64,000 nt of DNA. Source: Dipteris shenzhenensis (taxonomy: Eukaryota > Polypodiophyta > Polypodiopsida > Gleicheniales). The stretch is from assembly GCA_047967505.1 (NCBI GenBank), contig CM106541.1; one strand, 5' to 3'. The first letter of the stretch is position 1. Each line of letters starts with the position of its first letter. Positions 10,204 through 21,457 of this stretch are shown piece after piece. Under the pieces are notes generated by a model. That model was not told the DNA's origin, made no database searches, and saw nothing but the letters and a program-made list of their open reading frames with translations. The translations under genes were made by a program, and so were the position numbers.

Positions 10204-11163
10204 CTGGCATGAAGAGGAAAAGAATGAGTGTTATCAGCTTTTGAAACTTTAACCAAACCACAAGATCAGCTTCCAAACCCTAATCGCAGCACTTTGGGAC
10301 AGATGTTACCTTGGGAAAGACCGATTCAGAGGGCTGCAATAATTGCTCACAGCTTGGAAAGAGTCCAGGACTACGCAAGTCCATTGACGCTCACTAACTC
10401 GCAACGTGTCGTTGTTAATTGTACATGGTGGCGACGTCTCCATCGTCTGAATAGGTGTTCACACATGGGATGACGAAGGGACGATTTCATTGATCTACGT
10501 CAACCCACCTGAGAAAAAGGAAAATCAGAATTTTGGAATAGCGTTAGACCAGAGATGCCTCGATGCAAGCTGAATTTGAGTATGCCGTGTTGCGCTGTAT
10601 GGGCACTTATGATTCTTTTGGTCTGTTTAAAGATACGCCAAGGTCACAAGAGTCCTGCAGAGAAACCCACGTTGGGTTAAGCAAACCAGACCACAAGAAA
10701 CTGCAGGTCTTGGCAGCTTGTTTGGAAAAAAAAAAGGAGAGCATGTTTTTTCGTCAGGTCTGAGTGGATTACTGCCTAATATTACAGAAAAAATTGTTAG
10801 GTCTGAGTGCTTAATGCGCCAGTAAAACCTTGGAAGCTAGGCCTTGAGCAGAAAGCAGAATTTTTGGCACCAGGAAGTGTGTGATGTACGAGCCCGAGAT
10901 GAAAGAACACCTACTAGAATTGCCACAAAACAATTTGTAGGAGTATGCATGCCCAAGATGGGCTGGGATGCCAGCAAGACATAAATGCTTTTAAATGCAT
11001 TGTGGGGTTGTTTTGAATTTTCCAGAAAAGGACAACACAACAGTAAGGCGTTAATGCCTTCGTAATTGGTTGCAAAAGGGCAGAGTGTTATCTGGTGCAT
11101 GTTTGAAAGGATTGCTAAAGCCCAAGTGTTGAAATTGTGGTATTGGCTTCTTTATAACATGCC
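10204..11163. other. intergenic, nothing recognised
   Basis: Only short frames without domain signatures. A 5' LTR for the gypsy element that follows would be expected here, but nothing resembling its 3' LTR (starting at 19790) is seen. Confidence 0.5.
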
Positions 11164-12350
11164 ATGTCATCTCGTGGGGACACTGAAAGGGTTGCAGACA
11201 CTGGTCGGGTCGGACCAGAACAAATTGGGCATTCCAATGAGGAAGACCCATACAGAGAGCTGCTTGAACAGCTTGCTCAAGCAGGAAGGGGTCCTTTATT
11301 TCCTCATGCAGAGGAAGAGCCAGAGAAAGTTTCTTCTGTAGCTACCCAAAAGCAGATTGGCAGGAAAAAATCCCAGAGTTCAACCCCTTCCCTCTCCTCA
11401 GATGTTGCATCCAGGAAGAATAAGAAGTCTCGCCGTGAAAGCCAGAAAAAGATGAAAAGGGAGAAAACTAAGCGCCACAGATCTTCGAGTTCATCCCCTT
11501 CTCTTTCATCTGGTCATGCTTCTAAGAGGAGTAAGGCTTTCCATCCGGAGTCTAAGAAAGGGAAGAAGATGAAGAAGAGGAAGAGAAGCAAGGAATCCTC
11601 TCCTTCCAGTTCATCCACATTTTCTAGTTCTTCTTCTACAGATTCCTCATCTACTTCTAGTTCCAGTTCATCATCCAATTCAAAAATCTCCCCAGCTCCC
11701 AAACGCAGAAAGAAAGAAGTTGCTTGGAAGAAAACTGTCCTGCAGGTACTTGAGTCAAGGGAATTTAAAGAAGGCGGTAGGTCTGTGCAAGTTATCACCT
11801 ACAATGGTCAATATGGTCAGCCAGATAAGCCTATGCAATTTATAAGGTAGTTTGATGCTGTGTTTGGCTCAGAAAATTTTCTGGAATGCGTATGGCGGGC
11901 TTGCATCTCACTGGTACAGTTGGTGCGTGGTGGAGTGCGCATACCACAGATGGGTCAGCCCCAAAGGACTGGAAGGGCTTTAAGAAGATGTTCTACAAGC
12001 AATTCATGCCTAAACAGTTCAGAGATCATGTCCTCCTTGGTTGGGAGAGTTTGCACATGGATGTGGGAGACACAACTGAGACTTATAACTATAAGTTTTG
12101 GGATGCATATCTGTAGATTGCTCCCTTCAAGAAAGTCTCTGAAAAGACCCAACTCAGGAAGTATCGGGCAGGCTTACATCCAAAAATTCAGGCTATTGTA
12201 AATACGCAGCACAAAGTCTATCCAGCACATGATGCATTCAGCTTCAGTGGCCAGGCTCATGCAAATGCAGGACCCTTCTACTGTGCCATCACTTCAGGCT
12301 GGGACAACATAGAAGAAAAACCCAGCTCCACCCAGGTTTGAGAAAAGAGA
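11164..12350 (+). pseudogene. Ty3/gypsy gag with a Ser/Lys/Arg-rich N terminus, broken
   Basis: The frame 11164-11850 (228 codons) begins with an acidic part. It then runs through a long low-complexity region of Ser, Lys and Arg (about residues 65-190), ending in VQVITYNGQYGQPDKPMQFI. After a TAG the gag core continues with a frame change: GAWWSAHTT, DWKGFKKMFYKQFMP and FRDHVLLGWESLHM. This matches the retrotransposon gag family (PF03732 type), which packages element RNA. A further stop at 12114 and unrelated sequence after about 12350 show it is dead. RT and integrase of the same orientation follow at 16.5 and 18.5 kb, so this is most likely the start of that element. The SR-like region is unusual for gag and may be captured or simply low-complexity drift. 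Confidence 0.72.
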
Positions 12351-13118
12351 TTTTCCCAGGGCTGAGAAAAGGTCCTACTTTTTGGCTCTTGCCCCTTGAA
12401 TTCTGGGCCTTTTTGCACTCTTCTAGGTCCTACTCACCAAATAAACAAATACCAACACTTTAACCCATTAGAGGTTAGCCAAATGCATGCATTCTAATTC
12501 TTGGACTAATCCTAGTCCTTGGTGGGCATCCCCACATGCTCATTAACCAATGTAAAAACAACGGAAAATAAAATTTGTTCTAGTTGACTAGATTTGACCA
12601 GAGTCAATCTAAATAAAGATTCCTCTTTATTTCTCTTGAGAGTTACAAATTTGTGACAACTTTGTCAAGTGTCCAAGTTGGGAGCAATGGAAGTAGGTGG
12701 TAAGAGTCCAAAAGATAGCCAAGAGAGCGGAGTAGCAATCTAAGAAGAGAGGAGTGTAGAGTGTATATCACCGGTGAAGAGCAGAGGAGGGCCATGGACT
12801 TATGTAGGTTGTAGCACACAGGATGAAAAGGGGCTGACACCTTTCTGCAAAGAGAGTGTCTCGTGACACATGAAGGGACTGCCAATGTTGAGCTGACGCC
12901 TGGTACGGGTTTGGCAGCTCTTGTTGTTATATCAAGCACCCACTGGTTTATAGGATTTTCATTGGGTGAGCTGCGGGCTGGGGACCCCAAGGCAGGTCCC
13001 GAATACTTGGTCCCATGAGGGTCTTGGTACCTTCCCCGCCCTTCACTAGTCAGTGAGGAGGGTCCACACTTGAGGTGGTTCTGAAATAATTAAGGTAGGG
13101 GGCCAAGGGTTTTTTTCC
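12351..13118. other. unassigned segment between gag and an inserted LTR element
   Basis: No reading frame with a domain. The protease and N-terminal RT expected between gag and the RT fragment at 16.5 kb are missing. This stretch may be another insertion or rearranged element sequence. Confidence 0.4.
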
Positions 13119-14634
13119 TGGAGATAAGTCACCCAACAGCGGGTACGCACAGCGGAAGACTGATAGTAATGCCCGGGAGCTCACACAGTGTGGTGGGGTG
13201 TGGAATCACTAACTTCTTAACTTAATGTGCATAATATAGATGTGCAGACTCATTAATAGACAATGAACCAGCCAGATAGAGAAACCACCCAAAATATATA
13301 TTTCCGTCCAAAACTATGGACACAATACAAAATAGATAGATCCAGAGTCCCACCAATGGTGTGGTCCTGTGATCTAACCACAAGGTCCTTCTCCAATCTG
13401 CTGGCTGTCTCTAGACTCGATCCCGCGTGCTCCACCTCGAGCGTCTGTAGACCTTCCGTCCAGTGTGTTCTCCACCTTACTGCCTGTGAATCAGCCTAGG
13501 TGGGCAGCCCCTGCCAAGCTTTGTCTGCAGCACACAGGTCCCTGTTCCACTGCTCCAACCTGCTTGTGAATGGCTGCTCCAGAAGGTATGATGATCTCAG
13601 CACCTTGCTGCCCTAGAAGACAGCCAAGGTCCAGCCTCTCCCTAGAGCTAAGTCTGCAGCACCTGTTGCACTCTCTCACCTCCTGTAGATAGGCTCAGAT
13701 AGTAGGCTTCCTGCTGCTCCTTTCTGCCCTGGAACTGCTGGCTATGCTGGATATTAAATGAGGCCAAGAGCCTCTCCCTATATAGGCCCTAAGGCCTGCT
13801 GAGAAAACCGACCAGCCAGCCTCATACTGGCTGACCAGACTGGCCGACCAGTCTGCTGCTGGTCCAGCCCTTTAAGGGCTCACAAAACTGGGCCTTTATG
13901 GCCCACACTTTGAGGGTTTTTGGCCCTCCAATCTAAGGCAAGGGCCCAGCCCCTAGGTCAGCCCTATATAAGGCCTGGTTGGTTGCCTCAAAGCAGCTCA
14001 ACCAGCCTCTCTCCTGGCTGACCCATGTGCTGGTCTGTCCCGCCTGTGCTGCGCCACTCTGATCTGCCCACTTGCAGGCCTGCTCCATCACTTGGATGCC
14101 CCGCCATCTGCACTGTAGTTTGTGCCATTTGTTGCAGCCTTCTTCTCTTGTGAGGTGCTGCCCATGTGGCAGCTCCCCCTCTCTCTCTTCTCTGGGCATC
14201 TTCTGCCCTAGGTCTCCCTCCCCCACGCTCTCCTCATTTGGGGGCTTACAGATGGGGAGGTGACCTTTCCAACACCCCCTCTCACCGACACATATCGGCA
14301 AGGGCCCAGCCCCTAGGTCAGCCCTATATAAGGCCTGGTTGGCTGCCTCAAAGCAGCTCAACCAGCCTCTCTCCTGGCTGACCCATGTGCTGGTCTGTCC
14401 CGCCTGTGCTGCGCCACTCTGATTTGCCCACTTGCAGGCCTGCTCCATCACTTGGATGCCCCGCCATCTGCACTGTAGTTCGTGCCATTTGTTGCAGCCT
14501 TCTTCTCTTGTGAGGTGCTGCCCATGTGGCAGCCCCCCCTCTCTCTCTTCTCTTGGCATCTTCTGCCCTAGGTCTCCCTCCCCCACGCTCTCCTCATTTG
14601 GGGGCTTACAGATGGGGAGGTGACCTTTCCAACA
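13119..14634 (-). repeat. 3'-side LTR of the coding-deficient element, with internal tandem duplication
   Basis: It aligns with 15203-16515 over most of its length. Its first dozen bases have diverged (TGGAGATAAGTCACCC against TGTTAGAAATTACCC). A 360-bp unit, 13937-14296, is repeated at 14297-14656. The unit runs across the LTR end (AACA at 14271-14274 and again at 14631-14634) into the adjoining PPT and CCGACACATATCGG, so the LTR/PPT junction exists twice. TATA-like CCCTATATAAGG motifs occur in each copy. Confidence 0.72.
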
Positions 14635-15202
14635 CCCCCTCTCACCGACACATATCGGCCCAATGCCAACACGTCGATTAAGATGCTCCAGTAACTCCCT
14701 GGTCGTAGTCCTCTGGAACTTTTCGGTGTCAAAATATTTTCCTGGATTTTCATCCAGTGGCTCGTGCTCCACCAAGTCCGGTTCCGCTTCCGCTTCCGCA
14801 CACCATCCTGGTACACAGGTCCATCTTTCGTAGCACCTCTTGGCACCACCTCCTTCAGTCACGTTCTTGCCTTCGATCTCGAGCAACCCAGCCTCCACGA
14901 TCTTCCAGCTGTCCCCCTCATAATGAGTGAACTTGGAGTCTTCCAGGGACCATGCTCTGAGGGTCTGTTTCAACCCGTCTTTCCTTTGGCAAGGTCTGGA
15001 ACAAAAGTACATCTCGAGATAACCTGCCGCGAACTTTAAATGTACCTGATTGAACCTGAGTCATCCTCCTTCTCGCAAGGGCACAATCCTCCAGTCGTGG
15101 AAGTTGATTCCCTAGAGCTTTTGAATTAGGGTGGTCCTTCCAGCAAGGTCCCTGCGTTCAGGCTCCCACACCTGTGAGCCTCCTACTTGGGCTCTCATAC
15201 CA
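14635..15202 (-). pseudogene. deleted internal region of the coding-deficient LTR element
   Basis: Read on the minus strand it starts at the PBS (15189-15202) and passes a frame beginning at 15012 (MYFCSRPCQRKDG). It ends in a stretch resembling the copia RNase H C-terminal end (GKYFDTEKFQRTTTRELLEH), next to the polypurine tract. Gag, protease, integrase and RT are absent. The open frame 13933-15012 runs on into LTR sequence and is not a real gene. Confidence 0.6.
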
Positions 15203-16515
15203 TGTTAGAAATTACCCAACAAAGGGTACGCACAGCGGAAGACTGATAGTAATGCCCAGGAGCTCACACTGTGTGGTGTGGGTGTGGAATCACAAACTTC
15301 TTAACTTAATGTGCATAATATAGATGTGTAGACTCATCAATAGACAATGAACCGGCCAGATAGAGAAACCACCAAAATATATATTTCCGTCCAAAACTAT
15401 GGACACAATACAAAATAGATAGATCCAGAGTTCCACCAATAGTGCGATCCTTTGATATAACCACAAGGTCCTTCTCCAATCTGCTGGCTATCTCTAGACT
15501 CCAGCTCGCGTGCTCCACCTCGAGCGTCTGTAGACTTTCCGTCCAGTGTGTTCTTCTCCACCTTACTGCCTGTGAATCAGCCTAGGTGGGCAGCCCCTGC
15601 CAAGCTTTGTCTGCAGCACACAGGTCCCTGTTCCACTGCTCCAACCTGCTTGTGAATGGCTGCTCCAGAAGGTATGATGATCTCAGCACCTTGCTGCCCT
15701 AGAAGACAGCCAAGGTCCAGCCTCTCCCTAGAGCTAAGTCTGCAGCACCTGTTGCACTCTCTCACCTCCTGTAGATAGGCCCAGAGAGTAGGCTTCTTGC
15801 TGCTCCTTTCTGCCCTGGAACTGCTGGCTATGCTGGATATTAAATGAGGCCAAGAGCCTCTCCTTATATAGGCCCTAAGGCCTGCTGAGAAAACTGACCA
15901 GCCAGCCTCATACTGGCCGACCAGACTGGCCGACCAGTCTGCTGCTGGTCCAGCCCTTTAAGGGCTCACAAAACTAGGCCTTTATGGCCCACACTTTGAG
16001 GGCTTTTGGCCCTCCAATCTAGGCAAGGGCCCAGCCCCTAGGTCAGCCCTATATAAGGCCTGGTTGGCTGCCTCAAAGCAGCCCAACCAGCCTCTCTCCT
16101 GGCCGACCCATGTGCTGGTCTGTCCCGCCTGTGCTGCGCCACTCTGATCTACCCACTTGCAGGCCCGCTCCATCACTTGGATGCCCCGCCATCTGCACTG
16201 TAGTTCGCGCCATCTGTTGCAGCCTTCTTCTCTGGTTGGCTGCCTCAAAGCAGCCCAACCAGCCTCTCTCCTGGCCGACCCATGTGCTGGTCTGTCCCGC
16301 CTGTGCTGCGCCACTCTGATCTACCCACTTGCAGGCCCGCTCCATCACTTGGATGCCCCGCCATCTGCACTGTAGTTCGCGCCATCTGTTGCAGCCTTCT
16401 TCTCTTGTAAGGTGCTGCCCATGTGGCAGCCCCCTCTCTCTCTCTTCTCTGGGCATCTTCTGCCCTAGGTCTCCCTCCCCCACGCTCTACAGATGGGGAG
16501 GTGACCTTTCCAACA
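15203..16515 (-). repeat. 5'-side LTR of the coding-deficient element
   Basis: TG (15203) to CA (16515), 1313 bp, next to the PBS-like site on its left. Internally, about 16064-16235 is duplicated at about 16235-16405 (GGTTGGCTGCCTCAAAGCAG and following). The palindromic block GACTGGCCGACCAGTC lies near 15921. TATA-like CCCTATATAAGG is near 16048. Confidence 0.72.
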
Positions 16516-17125
16516 GATTTGACCAGCTCTCAAAACAAAACAAAATGATACTTTTCATGCAGAAGAAGGATAAGTCAGCACGACTCTGTGTTGATGATAG
16601 GGCGCTCAATAAGCTTACAATCAGCAACAAGTTCCCAATGCCCCGCATCGAGTACATATTAGAAAGGCTCAACGGTGCAAAATATTTTTCCAAGATCGAC
16701 CTTAAGAGTGGCTATCACCAAGTCCGCATTTTTGAAGCTGACATTCCAAAGATAGCTTTCAAGATAGAGCGAGCTCATTATGAGTTCGTTGTGATGCCGT
16801 TTGGTCTCAAGAACGCCCCATCGACCTTCAACAAGATGATGTCGCGGTATTTGCCGAGTATATCGGGGTGTTTCTTTTCATCTTTTTGGATGATATCCTA
16901 ATCTTTTATGCCACAGCTGAGCAGCATGTTCAAGACGTCTGCAATGCCCTTTAGGTGTTACGTGACAACCAGCTCTATCTCAATGCTAAGAAAAGTAAGT
17001 TTGGGCTGAAAGAAATACAGTACTTGGGGTACATCATAAGCGCAGATGGCATTCACTTGGATCCCGAAAAGATCCAAGCCATTACTACTTGGGCTGTCCC
17101 TATGTGTCACGAGGACGTGAAAAGT
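16516..17125 (+). pseudogene. Ty3/gypsy reverse transcriptase fragment
   Basis: The plus frame shows KKDKSARLCVDDRALNKLT, then AKYFSKIDLKSGYHQVRI and YEFVVMPFGLKNAPSTFNK: the palm and fingers of a gypsy RT that would copy element RNA. The catalytic strand FLDDILIF is reached only after a frameshift near 16875. A further stop lies in the thumb, before LRDNQLYLNAKKSKFGLKE and YLGYIISADGIHLDP. The copy is inactive. It belongs with the gag at 11.2 kb and the integrase at 18.5 kb. RNase H is missing, replaced by unrelated sequence from about 17126. Confidence 0.85.
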
Positions 17126-18525
17126 GATGTAAAGAATCTTCGTAACTCAACCTACGCTTAACTCGGGGTTAACCATGGTTAAGTGTTGTAATGGTTTGGC
17201 TGTGAGGGACTGGCTAGAGGAAGTGCACACTTCCTAGAAGTTCCTAAGGGCAAAGTCTAGGTGCACCACTAGGTCCTAGGGGCAAGGCAAAGGCTTTAAA
17301 AGAGGGGTCTAAAAGTTGGGCCCAAGGACAACCAACGTTGTCCTTGGTATGGGGGTCAGGACTTTAATGAAGGGGCAAATGGCAAGGAGGAGGTGCCATT
17401 TGTCAAGCATGTGTATGCATGCCTTTCCCCCACCTTCCATCTCTCTCCCCTCACTCTCCTAGAAGTGTAGGACGTTTTCAGTTGTTCTTGTGCAGTTTTT
17501 GAGCTGTTTGAGCTGTTTCAAGCCTGTTTTCAGCTGTTTTAAAAGTGTTTTGACTGTTCCAAGGCTAGTATGCACTTCTAGGAAGTGCCAGAACTCATTT
17601 TTGGACTTTTGAAAAAATTTTGTACGGACTGTACGACGTTTGTACGGGTGTACAGAATCCGTACAGACGTGTTCAGTTGCCTCCAGCAGGTGCCCGGGGT
17701 TGTCTTTTGTTGTGCTGGACCTTTGTGCACATGTTTTTGGCTGCGTGGTGGCTTCTGGAGCTGTTCTGGACCAGTGTCCATTCGGGGCAGATATGTGAAC
17801 CATCTTTCCTCTACAGTTCTTTCTTGTCTCTACCTTCATTTCTCTCTCTTCTCCTGATTGCTGGAAGACACCTGCACCCTGCGGGGAGCTTGGATAGAGG
17901 ATAGGTGTGAGGAAGGAGCTCGTCCCTCTGCCACAGACAGCGGGAGTTGGTTCCAGGTTCAGTTTTTTCCTTGTTCTTTCTTGCTTTGCAGCTTTTTGCA
18001 GTGAATGCGTGTTGTGTGGGACTCCAAAAGGTTCTAGTAAGCACCCAAAGGCCAGGGTGATCCTGTGGAAGGCCTAAGGACAGTGTGGATGCATGTGATA
18101 GCCTTGAGGCTGCCTTGAGCACAGTTTGCCAGTGGTTTGGATGCTTGAATGCCTCTAAGTTGAGTTTGATCAGAAGTGAATGCTTGAGTATGCCTTGCCA
18201 GTGGGAATTCTAGTGGTGCAATGGGATTAGATGCCTTGAAGACAAGTAGAGGATTTGCAGAGAGGAATAGTGTAAGGTTGAACCCTTGTTGTAAAGCATT
18301 TCCATTTAGAAGCAATAAATAAATACCGTAAGGGGCGCAAAGGCATTTGGGGCCTGTGGGTGCACTGTGTACTATTTTCATTGATTTAGCCTCACCTTTG
18401 TTGTTGTTGAAGCTTGTTTCTATGTTGTGCTAAGTGATTTAAGTGACTGAAGCTTGCATTGTGGCTATTTATGAAGTTTATGACTGAGTAGAAGAAGATC
18501 ACTGTCCTTTTGTTTATGGAAGGCC
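17126..18525. other. unassigned 1.4-kb insertion between gypsy RT and integrase
   Basis: This stretch replaces RNase H. It starts near TGTAAAGAATCTTCG (17128) and has no coding potential I recognise. A solo LTR is possible, but no CA end with a matching target duplication was found. Confidence 0.4.
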
Positions 18526-19777
18526 GGTGCTCACGACTCCCTCGTCGGTGGACATTGGGGTATTAACAACACCTTGGAGAAGTTAGAGTGCTATTTTTAT
18601 TGGCCTAAAATGCGAGGGATGTTTATGGTTATGTGCAGAATTGTCAGATCTGCCAAAAGATAAAAGTTTCCCACAAAAAGGCGGCAGGACTTCTCAAGCC
18701 ATTTATGATACGAGAAGGTCCGTTCCAGGACATCAACATGGACTTCGTGGGACCCCTTCCCGCATCTGTAGGTACGCGTAATACTGTGTGTTTTACGATT
18801 GTTGATCGGTTTTCTAAGTATTGCATGTTGATTCCTTGCAAGCAGACGGCCAGCGTAGAAGATATAGCTCGTTTGTTCATCAGCTATTGGTATCCTATTG
18901 GAGGAATGCCAAAAACGATTACATCAGATAGGGACACGAAGTTTACCTGGAGAGCCTTGTTCGATAATCTCGGCACAAAGCTCCAGATGTCTGTGCATTT
19001 GACCCTCAGATGAACGGCGAAGCAAAAGTTTATAATAAGCTCGCGTTCGATGTGCTTAAAGCGTATTGCCACGACACACAGTCCAAGTGGGAGCAGTTTC
19101 TTCCACTAGTACAGGCCATATTAAATGATACCTATTCATCCAGTATTGGCCGTACACCCTATGAAGCAGCATTCGGCAAGAGGTTTACTTCACTCCTTAG
19201 CAGGATTACATCTCCATCTCTTGAAGCCAATAAGACGTCAGAAAGTTTAGCGGAGATTATGGAGTCAGTTAAAGGCCGTCTTGCCAAAGCTCAAGTAGCA
19301 TACACGTGTCAAGCTAACAAATCCAGGAAAGATGTCACGTATAAAGAGGGACAATGGGTATATTTAAGGATTATTAAGCAAAGACTCAAACAGGTGGACA
19401 AACGATGCCCTAAGCTATTCTTCAGAAGTTTCGGACCTTTCCCTATCATTCAGAAGATCAACGACGTCTCCATGAAGTTAAAGTTACCACCCAGTTGGAC
19501 GATGCACAATGTGTTTCATGTAGCATGGTTAAAGCCTTACATTGGACCCGCCTTGACGGAGGTCGCAGAAGAGCAACAACTTGAGATTCTAGACGAAGCC
19601 GAAGTTTTGGAGCCAGAGCAGATTCTCCTTGACAAGTGGAAGCATGGGTTAGGACGACGCATCCGGGATTTCAAAACGAAGTTTCGAGATTGCGGGACTC
19701 ATCAGGTGGTATGGCTCAATGAAGATTTTTTCCAGGAGTTCCGACTACTTGGAAGCAATGCAATTACCGCCAAGTTA
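18526..19777 (+). pseudogene. Ty3/gypsy integrase, broken by frameshifts
   Basis: The zinc-binding N terminus is visible as GGHWGINNTLEKLE and, after a shift near 18640, NCQICQK. The catalytic core follows: INMDFVGPLPASVGTRNT (first Asp), TITSDRDTKF (second Asp), and after a stop near 19012 NGEAKVYNKL, where the usual Glu motif DGQTE is altered. The C-terminal part TPYEAAFGKRF, PFPIIQKINDVSMKLKLPP and MHNVFHVAWLKPYI is a typical gypsy integrase tail. The enzyme would insert element cDNA into chromosomes. This copy is dead. It ends just before a polypurine tract and 3' LTR. Confidence 0.85.
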
Positions 19778-19789
19778 AGGAGGAGGGAA
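19778..19789 (+). other. polypurine tract of the gypsy element
   Basis: AGGAGGAGGGAA directly precedes the TGTCACATGC start of the 3' LTR. It would prime plus-strand DNA synthesis. Confidence 0.7.
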
Positions 19790-20411
19790 TGTCACATGCA
19801 CCCCTGCACTTGGGTGCAATGTGACACACTGGCTACATCAAAAGTGCTAAGTAGATCCCTAAATAGGTGTTTTTGTCGAATGCCGTGACCCCTTTGTGAG
19901 CCCTAGTCCAGGGACGAGTCAGGCACGAGCTACGTAGGTCAGTCCATTCCTGAACCATAGGTCAGAGTCAGTCCTTTGGTACCCACACTGGAGAACGGGC
20001 AGCTAGATCTTGCATAGTCAACAGTTTGCAGCATGTTCTAGGGCCTTTTTGGCAAGGTTTTAGGGCCCAAAAAGGCACCAAAGGACGCAAATATCAGCAG
20101 AAGACAATGCAGGTCAAAAAACGCAGACTTGACAGAAACTCAGTACGAAGACTTTGTATAAATGGAAGCTCAAGTATGTGTGGGTGTGTGGATTTGTATG
20201 TGTGCGAGCATATTTTTATACTATGGTCTACACCCACTTTTGGGCGCTGATGACGTCAGTGGGGATGTCATAGTAGCTAGTCCCTACTATGCATGATGGA
20301 GTTTATGGTTTTCAACCTTGTGAGTGACTATCATGAGATTGAAACTGCACTATGTTGTGTTTTTAGAGGATGAGTTTGGGAATGTTCTTGGATTCATCTA
20401 GGTATATAAAA

Positions 20412-20477
20412 GTCAACGCGTTGAGTTTATAGACAACGTTGACTTTTGACCGACCAGGTCAACGGTCGGCGTTGACC
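20412..20477 (+). promoter_or_regulatory. five W-box cores upstream of the LTR TATA box
   Basis: TTGACT/TTGACC on either strand occurs at about 20411-20416, 20439-20444, 20446-20451, 20457-20462 and 20472-20477. W boxes bind WRKY factors in plants. The cluster is 34 bp upstream of CTATATAAGG, so stress-dependent LTR activity is a reasonable inference. Confidence 0.6.
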
Positions 20478-20510
20478 AGCCGACCTGGTCGGTCAGTCTG
20501 CCCTAGAAGC

Positions 20511-20520
20511 CTATATAAGG
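20511..20520 (+). promoter_or_regulatory. LTR TATA box
   Basis: CTATATAAGG in U3 of the gypsy LTR, followed by a C/T-rich leader. Probably the core promoter of the element. Confidence 0.6.
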
Positions 20521-21060
20521 AGGCCCAAGGCCTCATTTTTCTCTCATTCAGTCTTCAGCCAAGTCTCCCCCTCACTTGCTCAGCTCAGCCTCCCTCAGTC
20601 TGGTGCAGCCCACAGCCTTGGATCAGCACCTGGATTCACCTCCAGCCAGCCCCAAGTGTTGAGCCCTGCATGCAGTCAACGGGACAGCAAGTTGACAGAG
20701 GTTTTTGTGTCGATTGTTTCATAGCTTTTCTCAGTTTTCCTTTGCAGTTTTCTCAGCTCACAGCACAGCTCTTTCACTCAGCTTTTCACTCAGTTTCCTC
20801 AGCTCCATATCTCAGTCTACCACAGTTTCCGTTCACACCTCTCTCTCACTCACGCAGTAGCCCCACATGCCCGTGGACAGCACAAGTCTCATCCTAGCCT
20901 CGCAGAGTCGTCACATCTTCAGTGTGGACGGCATAGAGGCCTTGGTCAATGGCTGGGCTGTTCTTAGGTCTGGGTCAGCTCAAATATGTCAAAGTATCTC
21001 TTTAGAGCCGCTGTCGGGGCGCTTCTGAAGAGTGTTATTTGTACCTTGCAGTTCTCCAAG

Positions 21061-21457
21061 ATTAAAGCAAATTCTTCCCTATATTGGGGAAGAGGGCCCT
21101 CAGTGGGTACAGGGACCCAATCGGTTGTCGACTCATTGACTCTAAACCCTACTTCCTCTCTAATCTCTTTCTATGGTGCATATTCAAAGACGTTGGTAAG
21201 AAAAAAAAAAAGAAAGACAACCAGGAATTATGTACTTCACCACGTCAGATAGCTGAGACTTCATAGGGATCAGCTGCAATGTGGGCTCGTAGATGATGAG
21301 CTTATGAACTAGATTCCAGAGTATGTGCCAATAGGCACCGAGACAAACCCCCACAAAAAAAAAACTGACTGAACATGGATCACACAAACTCAAAGAGAGA
21401 CAAAAGACTACACAGCCCGAAACAGACTGAACTTAGAACTGAACTTCCCCCCAAAAC
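21061..21457. other. junction between two gypsy copies, nothing recognised
   Basis: Short frames only. It contains an A-rich run near 21199-21210 and separates the plus-strand LTR from a minus-strand pol fragment. Confidence 0.4.

Larger units (their letters stand above)
13119..16515 (-). mobile_element. coding-deficient copia-like LTR element inserted in the gypsy copy
   Basis: Two long direct repeats, 13119-14634 (3' side) and 15203-16515 (5' side), enclose a short core of about 570 bp. The right copy begins TGTTAGAAATTACCC at 15203 and ends CCTTTCCAACA at 16515. Just before it, 15189-15202 reads on the minus strand as TGGTATGAGAGCCC, a copia-type PBS. The pyrimidine run after 14634 is the PPT on the minus strand. 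The core retains only a leader and a stub ending REL-LEHLNRRVGIG-like, as at the end of copia RNase H. The element must be moved by proteins from another copy. The gypsy RT fragment resumes directly at 16516. No matching target duplication was found. Confidence 0.72.
19790..21060 (+). repeat. 3' LTR of the plus-strand gypsy element (right border uncertain)
   Basis: It begins TGTCACATGCACCCC after the polypurine tract. The first 37 bases fold back (TGTCACATGCACCC with GGGTGCAATGTGACA, 19790-19826). U3 contains TATATAAAAG at 20403 and a stronger CTATATAAGG at 20511-20520, preceded by a cluster of W-box cores. Sequence after about 20530 is C/T-rich, as in an untranslated leader. The right end is not fixed because the 5' LTR is missing. 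Confidence 0.6.

Noticed and set aside
13933-15012. 359-codon minus-strand frame with internal repeats
   Set aside because: It crosses an LTR border and a tandem LTR duplication; only the first third is remnant element coding sequence.
17128-18501. Solo LTR
   Set aside because: Starts with TG but no CA end with matching 5-bp duplication was found, and RNase H is missing as well, so borders cannot be defined.
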